This document shows positions 1 through 6,704 of a stretch of DNA of 25,794 bases, piece by piece (position 1 is the stretch's first letter; every line of letters starts with the position of its first letter). A program made the position numbers and the translations under genes. The stretch is from contig NZ_JPYA01000053.1 in NCBI RefSeq assembly GCF_000750005.1, positions 1 through 25,794 of the forward strand, written 5' to 3'. The notes under the pieces were generated by a model. The model saw nothing but the letters and a program-made list of their open reading frames with translations, ran no database searches and was not told the DNA's origin. Source of the DNA: Geobacillus icigianus. Its GTDB lineage: Bacteria > Bacillota > Bacilli > Bacillales > Anoxybacillaceae.

Positions 1-313
1 CGTGCCCTAGAAGAAGCGGAAAAGCGTTGTGATCGGAGACAGGAGGAAAGGGGGAAAGCGCCGTTTGGCTCTTTTCTTGAAAGGGAAAAAAATTTCTTCT
101 ATCCTAAAAGCGTAACCGTTTCGGTGAGACAAGCTGAGCGGTGTCGTCTTCCCTTTGAACGAACCGAGCGCCCGCTTTCCCGACCATCGGGCTTTCGAGG
201 CGCTCAAGGGAAAAGAAGTGAAGCGTCTGGGACAATTGAAGGCAATCGAGAGAAAAGCGCGAATATACTTGGTAAGGAAGGGGAATCGATGCTGCAAAGG
301 AAGTGATGGGTCG
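1..313. other. window edge, no confident gene
   Basis: Frame 1 is open from the first base to a TGA at 304-306, so this could be the 3' end of a gene starting outside the window. Its translation is rich in Arg, Lys and Glu and matches no family I know. A second frame running into the glycosyltransferase (from about 126) also reads plausibly but has no start with a ribosome binding site. I cannot decide between a truncated gene, a decayed one, and non-coding DNA. Confidence 0.3.
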
Positions 314-1144
314 ATGTTTCATGTGTTAGTGACGACAGACGCCAATTACCTTCCACCGCTAAAGGTGTTGATGCATTCGTTGTTTTGCAACAATCAGCGC
401 CCGTTTACGTTTTACTTGCTTTATTCACGCATTGCCGAACAAGACCTAGAAGCGCTCGGGGAATTCGTTCGCAGACAAGGGCATAAGCTTGTATCGATCT
501 ATGTGGACCCGCAACTGTTTTGTGATGCGCCTGTGTTCCGCCACTACACGGTTGAGATGTATTACCGATTGGCAGCCCATTTATTTTTGCCTCCGCATGT
601 TGAACGCGTCTTATACCTTGATCCGGATATTGTGGCGATCAATCCGATCGATGAGCTGTACGAGATGGACTTTGAAGGGAACTTATTCATTGCCGCTGAA
701 CACACCCATTCGACCAAAGTGGCGAATTTATTCAATAAGCTGCGGCTGAAAACGCCGAACGCCAAGGGGTATTTCAATACGGGCGTGATGATGATGAACG
801 TGGAGTTGATGCGCATGCACGTTCATCTTGCCGACATTTATCAATTTATCCGCGATCACCGCTTTAAGCTCGTCCTGCCCGATCAGGATGTAGTGAACGG
901 GCTGTATTGGGACAAAATTAAGCCGGTCGACGGCTATCGTTACAATTACGATGCGCGTTATTACGATTTTTTGCAGCTGTTGCCCAACCCGAAACACGAT
1001 TTAGCTTGGATTGAGGAAAACACCGTTTTTATCCATTATTGCGGGAAAGAAAAACCGTGGAAAGATCATTATAAAGGGGAGCTTGGACGGTTTTACAAGC
1101 GGTACAGCCAAGTGTTAGAGCTCGAGGGTGAAGCGACAGTGTAA
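314..1144 (+). CDS. family 8 glycosyltransferase (GspA-like)
   Basis: A 276-residue protein of glycosyltransferase family GT8 (GT-A fold), which moves a sugar from a nucleotide-sugar to an acceptor while keeping the anomeric configuration. It opens with the family's N-terminal strand (HVLVTTDANYLPPLKVLMHSL). It carries the metal-binding DxD motif as DPD at residues 103-105 (LYLDPDIV), then the GYFNTGVMMMN acceptor/donor motif near 155 and a C-terminal HYCGKEKPW with the last metal ligand. No signal peptide or membrane segment is seen, so it is probably cytoplasmic. The start at 314 is chosen because AAGGAAG lies about 10 bases upstream and the GT8 fold begins at once. The same frame is open to 155, but that stretch has no family similarity. 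B. subtilis GspA, a general stress protein, is a similar-sized relative; the acceptor here is unknown. Confidence 0.85.
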   Translation: MFHVLVTTDANYLPPLKVLMHSLFCNNQRPFTFYLLYSRIAEQDLEALGEFVRRQGHKLVSIYVDPQLFCDAPVFRHYTVEMYYRLAAHLFLPPHVERVLYLDPDIVAINPIDELYEMDFEGNLFIAAEHTHSTKVANLFNKLRLKTPNAKGYFNTGVMMMNVELMRMHVHLADIYQFIRDHRFKLVLPDQDVVNGLYWDKIKPVDGYRYNYDARYYDFLQLLPNPKHDLAWIEENTVFIHYCGKEKPWKDHYKGELGRFYKRYSQVLELEGEATV

Positions 1145-1158
1145 GGAATGGGGAGACA

Positions 1159-1190
1159 AAGGTGTCCCGTTGCGGCGGGACACCTTCGTT
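1159..1190. terminator. hairpin terminator between convergent genes
   Basis: AAGGTGTCCCG (1159-1169) pairs perfectly with CGGGACACCTT (1176-1186) around a 6-base loop, followed by a short T-rich stretch. It sits between the convergent glycosyltransferase and yfhD genes and probably serves both. The U-tract is weak in both directions. Confidence 0.7.
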
Positions 1191-1191
1191 G

Positions 1192-1377
1192 TTACCGTTT
1201 GCGCTCTTGGCGGCGGATGCCAGCGGCCGCCGCGCGCGCTTGCGCTTCGAGATCTTCATGGTCAGCAAACTCTTGCGAATAGTCCACGTCAATGCCGTCA
1301 GATTTCAGCTGTTTTGGCACTTGCGGCAAAGTCGCTTTGTTTTTGTCGCGCGTTCGTTGTCCGCGAGAACGACCCAT
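1192..1377 (-). CDS. yfhD: YfhD family small protein
   Basis: A 61-residue, highly charged, hydrophilic protein of the YfhD family (PF14151), found in Bacillaceae and of unknown function. The opening GRSRGQRTRDKNKATLPQVPKQLKSDG and the VDYSQEFADHEDLEAQARA stretch are the conserved parts as I remember them. ATG at 1377 follows a G-rich ribosome binding site (AAGGGGGCATGGGG). It is the first of a minus-strand run of yfh genes in the same order as B. subtilis (yfhD, yfhE, yfhF). A role in sporulation or the spore is often suspected for such small charged proteins; that is inference. Confidence 0.85.
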   Translation of the reverse strand: MGRSRGQRTRDKNKATLPQVPKQLKSDGIDVDYSQEFADHEDLEAQARAAAAGIRRQERKR

Positions 1378-1403
1378 TCCCCATGCCCCCTTGCTGAAAG
1401 ATG

Positions 1404-1419
1404 TGAATCGTACGATTCA
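1404..1419. promoter_or_regulatory. perfect 16-bp palindrome upstream of yfhD
   Basis: TGAATCGTACGATTCA is a perfect inverted repeat 27-42 bases upstream of the yfhD start, where a repressor or activator site could lie. I do not recognise it as the operator of a known regulator. Confidence 0.35.
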
Positions 1420-1473
1420 TCGATTAGGATGGCTTGAACGGGGCAAAGGTATAAATGGTAATCCTATCTAAGA

Positions 1474-1600
1474 GGCTGGTGATTTCATCGTGGATATGCC
1501 TTTACAATGTTAGTTCTCAATTAGAAAAACCTCGTTGTATCGGTCCTTTTTTCCGCGCATTCTCCCATTGATGAAGGGGATCAGCCGTTTTTCACCAGCC
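1474..1600 (+). repeat. GGCTGGTGA-ended intergenic repeat, copy 1
   Basis: A 127-bp unit bounded by perfect 9-bp inverted ends, GGCTGGTGA (1474-1482) and TCACCAGCC (1592-1600). Inside is a conserved core (TTCTCAATTAGAAAAACCTC) and a right part ending CCGTTTTTCACCAGCC. The same structure recurs at 15039-15174 and, inverted, at 15183-15312. It fills most of the yfhD-yfhE gap. No open reading frame is carried. It resembles a short non-autonomous element or a structured repeat. Confidence 0.75.
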
Positions 1601-1641
1601 TTCTCAGTGCAGGCTGAATGGTCAAAGCTAAGGGCGGCTTT

Positions 1642-1770
1642 TTAGTGGCGAGCTTTTTTCGCTGTATAGCCGCCCGCTTGGTCCGCCAGTTTGAAATCGC
1701 GGGCATAGCTGACTTCTTGCGCGCTTGTTAGCGTATGTTTCGCTTTTTCGCGTTTTCGTTTTTCCGCCAT
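1642..1770 (-). CDS. yfhE: YfhE family small protein
   Basis: A 42-residue protein in a different frame from the longer open frame over the same bases. It begins MAEKRKREKAKHTLTSAQEV and continues SYARDFKLADQAGGYTAKKARH, which fits the YfhE family (PF14152) of Bacillaceae. ATG at 1770 follows a GAGGGA ribosome binding site 7-8 bases upstream, and TAA lies at 1642-1644. Its place just after yfhD matches B. subtilis. Function is unknown; the protein is basic and soluble. Confidence 0.85.
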   Translation of the reverse strand: MAEKRKREKAKHTLTSAQEVSYARDFKLADQAGGYTAKKARH

Positions 1771-1842
1771 CGCTTGTTCCCTCGCTTTTCATCGATCGTT
1801 TGTTGATTTTCATTTTGGACGAATTCTTCCGTTTTTATGCAT

Positions 1843-1866
1843 AAAAAAGAATGTCCGGACGGACAT
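1843..1866 (-). terminator. rho-independent terminator of the acetyltransferase gene
   Basis: On the minus strand ATGTCC-GTCC-GGACAT is followed by TCTTTTTT, 29 bases past the stop codon of the GNAT gene. The stem is short but the U-tract is good. Confidence 0.7.
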
Positions 1867-1894
1867 CCTTGTTTGACTGCTCCGATCGGCGCGC

Positions 1895-2449
1895 CTACGC
1901 TTCCTTTCGTTTCCCCTCTTCGGCGGCGAAGGAGGGATGGCGCATCGTATAGAGCGTGTAGTTGTCTTTCGTAATTTCATACAAATCGTACACGTCCGCA
2001 CCGATTTGTTCAAGCAGCGGCCGCCGCGTTTCGTTGGCGGGCGTGATGTAGGGCAGTTTTTCAGCCGCTTTGATCGAACGGACGTTAGCTTTGCGGATGC
2101 GCAAAAACACCGTTTCAATCGACAGCTCATAAAACAGTTCATGGAAAAACGCTTCTTTCGCGCGGCGATTGTAGCCGAGCCCATGATACGGTTTGCCGAG
2201 CCACGTGCCTAAAAAGCCGGTGCCATTCTCGATGTCAAACAAACTGATCGTGCCGATCGGGTTGCCCCATTCGTCCAAAATCGTGCGCGAAATCAGTTCG
2301 CCGCGTTCTTCCGCCTCGATGAGCTGTTTGGTCATAAACAAAAACTCTTCGTACGAGCGAGCTTTCTGGCGCACGAAAGGGAAGACGTCCGGGTGCACCA
2401 TCAGCTCGTACAGCGCATGGCAGTCTTGCAGCTCGCGTTTTTTCAACAT
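1895..2449 (-). CDS. GNAT family N-acetyltransferase (RimJ/RimL-like)
   Basis: A 184-residue acetyltransferase of the GNAT superfamily, Acetyltransf_3 type, using acetyl-CoA to acetylate an amino group. Family signs are the N-terminal LQDCHALYELMVHPDVFPFV, the central strand NPIGTISLFDIENGTGFLGTWLGKPYHGLGY (acetyl-CoA binding loop region), and VFLRIRKANVRSIKAAEKL, the usual 'N-x-x-S-x-x-x-x-E-K' helix. ATG at 2449 is preferred because AAGGAGGG lies 8 bases upstream; an in-frame TTG at 2455 is too close to that site. Substrate is unknown; relatives act on ribosomal proteins or small amines. The gene lies between yfhE and yfhF, where I do not recall one in B. subtilis, and has a long structured leader. 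Confidence 0.85.
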   Translation of the reverse strand: MLKKRELQDCHALYELMVHPDVFPFVRQKARSYEEFLFMTKQLIEAEERGELISRTILDEWGNPIGTISLFDIENGTGFLGTWLGKPYHGLGYNRRAKEAFFHELFYELSIETVFLRIRKANVRSIKAAEKLPYITPANETRRPLLEQIGADVYDLYEITKDNYTLYTMRHPSFAAEEGKRKEA

Positions 2450-2469
2450 GGCCAATCCCTCCTTCGAGA

Positions 2470-2607
2470 CGAGGGCAGCCTCCCAGCGGGACCCACCCTC
2501 GAAATTTTTATCGAACGTTCATGAAAAAAATTTCGGGGTGGGAATCGAACCCACTAGAACCAGCGCGAGCGCTGGTGGCGCACCATTTGCCTTCCCCTTC
2601 TTCTAGT
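2470..2607 (-). promoter_or_regulatory. structured leader with tRNA-like T-arm and competing hairpins
   Basis: The leader of the GNAT gene holds several inverted repeats. GTGGG/CCCAC (2538-2554) encloses a TTCGATT loop on the minus strand, exactly the T-arm consensus of tRNA. CCAGCG/CGCTGG (2560-2575) looks like a long variable arm. ACTAGAA/TTCTAGT (2553-2559 with 2601-2607) closes a larger domain. A long stem pairs 2492-2509 with 2526-2542, and CGAGGG/CCCTCG pairs 2470-2475 with 2496-2501. The last two stems exclude each other, and the long stem also excludes the T-arm. No complementary 5' acceptor strand was found, so this is not an intact tRNA. It may be a tRNA remnant or a cis-regulatory RNA. 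Confidence 0.45.
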
Positions 2608-2689
2608 CCGTATGCGGTTATAAACGAAAACTGCCTTCAAGTCCCTTTTATCATACACAATCTGTGTGAAAAAGAGAATCGCTTTTTTG

Positions 2690-3610
2690 TTAATTTTGTT
2701 TGGATATTTTTTGTCGGTCTTGTTGTAACAGCAAATCAGCGAGACAATCTTCCAACGTTGGAAACGAAAAGCGAAATCCGGCTTGCAGCAGTTTTTCCGG
2801 AATGACGCGTTGCCCTTCTGTCACGAGCATGCTCATTTCGCCAAGGAGAAGGCGGAGTGCTGCCTCGGGGACCGGAAGCCAATGCGGGCGGCGCAGCAAA
2901 CGGGAGACGGTGCGCCCAAACTCATTCATCGAGACCGGATGGGGCGCCGTGAAGTTGATCGGGCCGGATAGCGTTTCGTGTTTGATGAGATAAGAAACGG
3001 CGCGGACGACGTCGTCAAGGTGAATCCATGACAGCCATTGCCGTCCGCTGCCGATCGGGCCGCCGACGAACAGCCGATACGGTTTGACCATCATCGGCAA
3101 GGCGCCGCCATGTCGGGCCAGCACGACGCCCAAACGGGCATAGACCGTGCGGATGCCGAGCTGTTCGATCGGACGGGCCGCCGCTTCCCACGCTTGAACC
3201 GTTTTGGCGAGAAAATCTTGTCCATACTCGTTCGTTTGTTCCGTAAATGTTCCGGTGTCCGATGTCCCGTAAATGCCGATGGCGCTCGCGTTGATGAACA
3301 CGTTCGGATGGCGGGGGAGGGAAGCGATATATCGGGCCATCGCGTCGGTTGCCTGCAAGCGGCTGGCGACAATCCGCTCTTTTTGTTTGGCGGTCCAACG
3401 TTTCCGGTTGAGCGGTTCACCGGCTAAATTGACGGCCACATCGATCGTGTCCGGCCTTCTTTTGTCATCGTCCAAGGAAAGATAATGAAGGCGGCCTTCC
3501 GAAGGACGGGGGGAGCGGGTAAAAATATAAACGTCATGCCCTTGTGCGGAAAAATGGAGGGCAAGCGCCCGGCCGATCAGTCCGGTTCCGCCGTTGATGG
3601 CGATGCGCAT
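2690..3610 (-). CDS. yfhF: YfhF, TIGR01777-type NAD(P)-dependent epimerase
   Basis: A 306-residue extended short-chain dehydrogenase of the TIGR01777 (SulA/YfcH-like) family. The Rossmann motif GGTGLIG is at residues 7-13. The family-typical [40 protein letters not shown], and a C-terminal DUF1731 domain follow ([53 protein letters not shown]). The substrate of the family is not established. ATG at 3610 has AAAGGAGAG about 7 bases upstream; the in-frame TTG at 3631 lacks a site. It is divergent from recX, as in B. subtilis, with about 100 bases between the two starts. Confidence 0.92.
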   Translation of the reverse strand: MRIAINGGTGLIGRALALHFSAQGHDVYIFTRSPRPSEGRLHYLSLDDDKRRPDTIDVAVNLAGEPLNRKRWTAKQKERIVASRLQATDAMARYIASLPRHPNVFINASAIGIYGTSDTGTFTEQTNEYGQDFLAKTVQAWEAAARPIEQLGIRTVYARLGVVLARHGGALPMMVKPYRLFVGGPIGSGRQWLSWIHLDDVVRAVSYLIKHETLSGPINFTAPHPVSMNEFGRTVSRLLRRPHWLPVPEAALRLLLGEMSMLVTEGQRVIPEKLLQAGFRFSFPTLEDCLADLLLQQDRQKISKQN

Positions 3611-3714
3611 AGCGGTCTCTCCTTTCGCCAAACGATTTCTTTATTTACTATGTTCGTGCTGTGCGCGCCAATTCCTTTTTGTGATACGATAAAACGAGAG
3701 GAGAGATGGACAGG

Positions 3715-4515
3715 ATGGGGACGATTATTGAAATCGCGCCCACGAAGGGAAACGGGGAACGGTTTTGGCTTGTCATTGACTGCGCCGAAGAGCCGCCGCT
3801 CAAGCTGACGGTCGACCAAGATGTGTTGCTCCAATTCCGGCTGAAAAAAGGGATGGCGGTCGATGAGGCGCTTTTGCGCGAGATCATTGCTGCCGATGGC
3901 GTAAAAAAGGCGTATCAGCAAGCGTTGTACTTTTTGGCGCGCCGGATGCGCTCCGAGCAGGAAATCATTCGCCATTTGCGCAAAAAGGGCGTTGCCGATG
4001 CGGTGGCGGAGCAGGTGCTCAACAAGCTTCGCGCCGAGCGGTATGTGGATGACGAGGCGTTTGCGCGAGCTTATGTATGCACGCAGAAAAAGGCGGCGAA
4101 AGGGCCGCTGCTCATTCGCGCCGAATTGGAGCGGCTTGGTGTACCGACTGATTTGATCGAGCAAAGTTTGGCCGAGTATTCGTGGGAGGAACAACTGCAT
4201 GGCGCCCGCGCTCTTTTCGAAAAGGCCAAACGACAACGCCGGGCTGAATCGGCCCGCGCGTTTTCCGAGCGGGTTCGACAGCAGCTTGGGCGCAAAGGAT
4301 TTCCTCATGAAGTGATTGCGGCGGTGCTGGAGGAAGGGAGTGGGCAAACGGACGAGCAGGAGTGGGAGGCGCTTGTCGTTCAAGCAGAAAAAGCGCACCG
4401 CCGCTATGCGCAGCACCCGCGCCCGCTGTACGAGCAAAAAATGCGCCAGGCCCTGTATCGCAAAGGGTTTTCCCTCCCTCTTATCGACGAATGGCTGCGA
4501 TCTCGCGATGGCTGA
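3715..4515 (+). CDS. recX: RecX, regulator of RecA
   Basis: A 266-residue RecX, a small helical protein that binds RecA filaments and modulates recombination and SOS induction. Like other Bacillus RecX it is longer than the roughly 150-residue enterobacterial form and has three or more repeats of the three-helix module: ARRMRSEQEIIRHLRKKGV (about 82-100), then a KLRAERYVDDEAFARAYV helix, and a C-terminal MRQALYRKGFSLPLIDEWL. ATG at 3715 aligns with the start remembered for B. subtilis RecX (M-x-x-I-x-x-I) and lies 11 bases after AGGAG. ATG at 3706 is in frame but only 2 bases from that site. A GC-rich hairpin follows the gene (CCGGCGCTC 4528-4536 with GAGCGCCGG 4551-4559), without a U-tract. 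Confidence 0.93.
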   Translation: MGTIIEIAPTKGNGERFWLVIDCAEEPPLKLTVDQDVLLQFRLKKGMAVDEALLREIIAADGVKKAYQQALYFLARRMRSEQEIIRHLRKKGVADAVAEQVLNKLRAERYVDDEAFARAYVCTQKKAAKGPLLIRAELERLGVPTDLIEQSLAEYSWEEQLHGARALFEKAKRQRRAESARAFSERVRQQLGRKGFPHEVIAAVLEEGSGQTDEQEWEALVVQAEKAHRRYAQHPRPLYEQKMRQALYRKGFSLPLIDEWLRSRDG

Positions 4516-4946
4516 TGTTAGTCACCGCCGGCGCTCGGTCGAACGTCCGGGAGCGCCGGGGCGTAGCCATCGCGTCGCGAAGCCGTCCGGATTCATCCGA
4601 TCGACCATCAAGGTGGGTGAAAAAACGCCGTTTGCCTTGATCGATGATGGAACGCGTGAACATCGAGGCTGATGCAGCAAGTGTTTTGGCTCTTCCCCAA
4701 AAGTTGTCCTTGATTTGTTCGTCACGTACCTTAACTTATGCCACCAAGAAAGAACAGGAAACGAATCATGTTTTGCATACACTTATGCAAAGAAGTGAAC
4801 CGTCTGCCAAGTACATGTTGTGGTGAGGAGCCAGTTTTTCCCCTTGAGAACCGATGCCGAGAAGGGGTTGCGCGAGCCAATCCTCAGCCTCCACCGACAA
4901 CGCGATTTCGGAGGCTGCAAGGGCAAAAAGAAAGGGGGAACTTTCG
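4516..4946. other. recX-yfhH gap, no gene recognised
   Basis: About 430 bases. The recX-distal hairpin is at 4528-4559. I could not support any of the short open frames on either strand: none combines a ribosome binding site with a recognisable product. The minus strand around 4680-4790 has a faint look of a decayed coding sequence, but no family could be named. A TGCATACACTTATGCA near-palindrome lies at 4772-4787. Confidence 0.5.
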
Positions 4947-5288
4947 ATGATAAACGAAGGAGCCAAGCGGTACAGCGAAATGACGAAAGAAGAATTGCAA
5001 CAAGAAATCGCCGTGCTGGCCGAAAAGGCGCGCAAGGCAGAGCAAATGGGCATGGTGAATGAATATGCCGTCTATGAGCGGAAAATCGCCATGGCAAGAG
5101 CGTATATGCTCAATCCGGCTGATTTTCGCCCGGGGGAGATTTACGAAATCGAAGGGGCGCCCGGCGAGTATTTCAAAGTGCGCTATTTAAAAGGAGTGTT
5201 TGCCTGGGGATGGCGATGGAAAGGAACCGGTGAAGAGGAGGCGCTCCCGATTTCGCTTTTGCGCCGACCGGTGAGAGAGGAGAGCTAG
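4947..5288 (+). CDS. yfhH: YfhH family protein (DUF1811)
   Basis: A 113-residue YfhH homologue (DUF1811, PF08838), conserved beside recX in Bacillaceae; no biochemical role is established. The N-terminal half is a helical, coiled-coil-like segment (KRYSEMTKEELQQEIAVLAEKARKAEQMGMVNEYAVYERKIAMARAYML). It is followed by a small beta domain (FRPGEIYEIEGAPGEYFKVRYLKGVFAWGWRW and a terminal PISLLRRP). ATG at 4947 has AAAGGGGG 8 bases upstream. The long gap after recX suggests its own promoter. Confidence 0.9.
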   Translation: MINEGAKRYSEMTKEELQQEIAVLAEKARKAEQMGMVNEYAVYERKIAMARAYMLNPADFRPGEIYEIEGAPGEYFKVRYLKGVFAWGWRWKGTGEEEALPISLLRRPVREES

Positions 5289-5290
5289 GA

Positions 5291-5327
5291 AAAAGGGGCG
5301 TCCGCATGAAACGGAACCGCCCCTTTT
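5291..5327. terminator. bidirectional terminator, yfhH / YpzG-like gene
   Basis: AAAAGGGGCG (5291-5300) pairs with CGCCCCTTTT (5318-5327). The A- and T-ends give a U-tract in either direction, fitting the convergent genes on both sides. Confidence 0.85.
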
Positions 5328-5329
5328 GG

Positions 5330-5491
5330 CTAGGACTGCTTGCGCGTCTGCCGCTCCAAAATGATAAGGTCGAGCGTTTGTTGCGTTTCCCCGTTGACTT
5401 GCGAGTGGGCATGTTTCGGATTGGCCCACGGCTGTTGGAACGGATTGGAGTAAAGGTGATCGTAAAACGGTTTGTGCCGATGGCGACCCAT
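5330..5491 (-). CDS. YpzG-like small protein
   Basis: A 53-residue protein beginning MGRHRHKPFYDHLYSNPFQQ and continuing PWANPKHAHSQVNGETQQTL. The 'P-W-x-x-P-K-H-A-x-S-Q-V-N-G-E-T' core is the hallmark I associate with the YpzG family (PF14139) of spore-formers. ATG at 5491 has a GAGGTG site 8 bases upstream, and TAG is at 5330-5332. It is read in a frame hidden under longer spurious frames. Function is unknown. Its neighbour sspK and the family's restriction to spore-formers suggest expression during sporulation, which is inference. Confidence 0.8.
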   Translation of the reverse strand: MGRHRHKPFYDHLYSNPFQQPWANPKHAHSQVNGETQQTLDLIILERQTRKQS

Positions 5492-5559
5492 GGCTGTTCA
5501 CCTCGCTGCCGGAATGTGCCGGGGAGGGCGGTGGGCCGCACCGTGCCCCGGTGTGGCTG

Positions 5560-5721
5560 TTAGAAAAAGTCGCTTCGCTCTCCCGAGGCGCGCATCCGTT
5601 CCTGCGGGTGGGTGTTGGTTGTGCCGTCAGCCCGCTTCGATGCATATTCGGCTTTGGCGCGCGGCTCGCCTTCGAGCTTGTTGTTGTTTTGGTTTGGGAA
5701 ATGGCGCTCTTTATTCCGCAC
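5560..5721 (-). CDS. sspK: small acid-soluble spore protein K
   Basis: A 53-residue minor SASP of the SspK family, made in the forespore. Conserved parts are [35 protein letters not shown] and [12 protein letters not shown], nearly matching the B. subtilis sequence as I remember it. GTG at 5721 is taken as start because AAAGGAGGG lies 8 bases upstream and B. subtilis SspK begins at the same place. A nearby ATG (5727) is in another frame. TAA is at 5560-5562. A GC-rich hairpin (CCGGGG 5519-5524 with CCCCGG 5546-5551) follows the stop, without a clear U-tract. The gene is preceded by a candidate forespore promoter and a strong 5' stem-loop. Confidence 0.92.
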   Translation of the reverse strand: MRNKERHFPNQNNNKLEGEPRAKAEYASKRADGTTNTHPQERMRASGERSDFF

Positions 5722-5747
5722 GGCACATTCCCTCCTTTATGGCGTGC

Positions 5748-5769
5748 CCGTGTTGGGTGGCCAACACGG
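5748..5769 (-). promoter_or_regulatory. stem-loop in the sspK 5' leader
   Basis: CCGTGTTGG-GTGG-CCAACACGG is a perfect 9-bp inverted repeat ending about 10 bases before the sspK ribosome binding site and starting just after the predicted transcription start. On the plus strand it is followed by TATTTTTA and would read as a terminator, but no plus-strand gene precedes it. A 5' stabilising stem-loop of sspK mRNA is the simpler reading. Confidence 0.5.
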
Positions 5770-5775
5770 TATTTT

Positions 5776-5805
5776 TAGTATGGGACGCCGTGCGGTGCTT
5801 ATGTG
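5776..5805 (-). promoter_or_regulatory. candidate sigma-G promoter of sspK
   Basis: On the minus strand CACATA and CATACTA are separated by 17 bases. CATACTA equals the sigma-G -10 consensus as I know it; the -35 element is only partly matched (-ATA). This fits forespore expression of a SASP gene. Confidence 0.55.
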
Positions 5806-5895
5806 TGAAAATGACTGGACAGCTACCCATCAGTTGTTAGGGCAATACGATCATTTGTTCTGCTGGCGATCCGGCGACCGTCCGAACGGCCTCCA

Positions 5896-6096
5896 TCAGT
5901 TGTTGGGGGCCAACTCCAGTTTTTTGCGCCGCCACGTTGGCACGGTAATGATGTCAGTGGCACCATTCACCGCGGCGCGGACGAGCTGTTGGCGGAAGCG
6001 GAACCCGTAGTAGATGACCATGAGTCCGTAAACGGCGAGGAAGGTGTAGCCGGGATGGGCGCCGAGAAACAGGCCGCCGATGCCGGCGAAATCGTT
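5896..6096 (-). pseudogene. 3' remnant of a membrane-protein gene
   Basis: Minus-strand codons give 66 residues before TGA (5896-5898). They begin NDFAGIGGLFLGAHPGYTFL and continue AVYGLMVIYYGFRFRQQLVR and AAVNGATDIITVPTWRRKKL. Wobble positions are GC-rich as in real genes here, and PGYTFLAVYGLMVIYYGF is a clear membrane helix followed by positive residues. There is no start codon with a ribosome binding site: an in-frame TGA lies just upstream, and beyond that comes the terminator of the DUF1641 gene. I read this as the 3' end of a deleted gene. The family is not recognised. Confidence 0.55.
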
Positions 6097-6138
6097 TCAT
6101 GTGTTTGGTTTGGCTGCCGAGGGGCGCTTTGGCCAACG

Positions 6139-6190
6139 AAAAAGGCCGATGCCCGAACGGGAGATCTGCCGTTTCGGGTCGGCCTTTTTT
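6139..6190 (-). terminator. terminator after the formate dehydrogenase operon
   Basis: AAAAAGGCCGA pairs with TCGGCCTTTTTT, with an inner stem CCCGAAACGG/CCGTTTCGGG-like. T-runs flank both sides, so it may act in both directions. It lies 23 bases past the DUF1641 stop codon. Confidence 0.85.
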
Positions 6191-6212
6191 GCCGCGCTTG
6201 ATGGAATGGGCG

Positions 6213-6704
6213 TTACTCCTTGCTTCCAAGCTGTTGGCCGATGGCTTTCAGCGCGGACAGGCCAAACCGGATTGCCCGGTTCGTGTCTGGATCGTTGAGC
6301 GCTCGCAACAAGTCAAGCAGCCCAATTTTTTTCGTCTCCGTCTCTGTCTGTTCGTACGCGTCCATCACGCCAGCGGCAAGTTGTCCGAGCAGTTTGGCTG
6401 TCTTTTCCGGGTCGAGAGAAGCGGCCAAACCAGCGATGGAGAACAGATGGTTGATCATCGTTGTCACCACCGGTTTTTGATTGAGCTGGCCAACGACGAT
6501 TTTGGCTACGTCTTCCCGCGCTTTCAATAAGGCGTTGGCTGCTTCGAGCAAGCCGCTTTCGTGAAGCTGCTCGATCAACGTCAAGAGCTCGCGGACCGCC
6601 TCTTCGCTGTCGCCGACCGCCGCTTTCAGTTTGGCCAAAGCTTCGGCCCGTTTTTCTTCCTCGGTCAGTTGACGCTTCTGAATGGTGGTAATCGGTTTAG
6701 CCAC
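6213..6704 (-). CDS. DUF1641 protein, formate dehydrogenase partner (YrhD-like)
   Basis: A 163-residue DUF1641 protein (PF07849), resembling B. subtilis YrhD, which is encoded next to the formate dehydrogenase homologue YrhE. It is all-helical and soluble: a charged N-terminus (KRQLTEEEKRAEALAKLKAA), then EEAVRELLTLIEQLHESGLLEAANALL and the conserved GLAASLDPEKTAKLLGQLAAGVMDA, ending in NRAIRFGLSALKAIGQQLG. It starts with GTG at 6704 inside the end of the dehydrogenase gene (8-base overlap, stop TAA at 6697-6699), with GGGGGTG upstream. Translational coupling and roughly equal production are expected. A structural or electron-transfer subunit role is inferred only from this constant neighbourhood. 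Confidence 0.88.
   Translation of the reverse strand: MAKPITTIQKRQLTEEEKRAEALAKLKAAVGDSEEAVRELLTLIEQLHESGLLEAANALLKAREDVAKIVVGQLNQKPVVTTMINHLFSIAGLAASLDPEKTAKLLGQLAAGVMDAYEQTETETKKIGLLDLLRALNDPDTNRAIRFGLSALKAIGQQLGSKE

Noticed and set aside
2476..2500. T-box riboswitch upstream of the GNAT gene
   Set aside because: The AGGGTGGGTCCCGC match to the T-box consensus is imperfect, there is no terminator with a U-tract, and no stem I specifier domain was seen.
2521..2640. Selenocysteine tRNA or another class II tRNA on the minus strand
   Set aside because: T-arm and variable-arm-like hairpins are present, but no matching 5' acceptor strand, D-arm or anticodon loop could be found, and the formate dehydrogenase uses cysteine.
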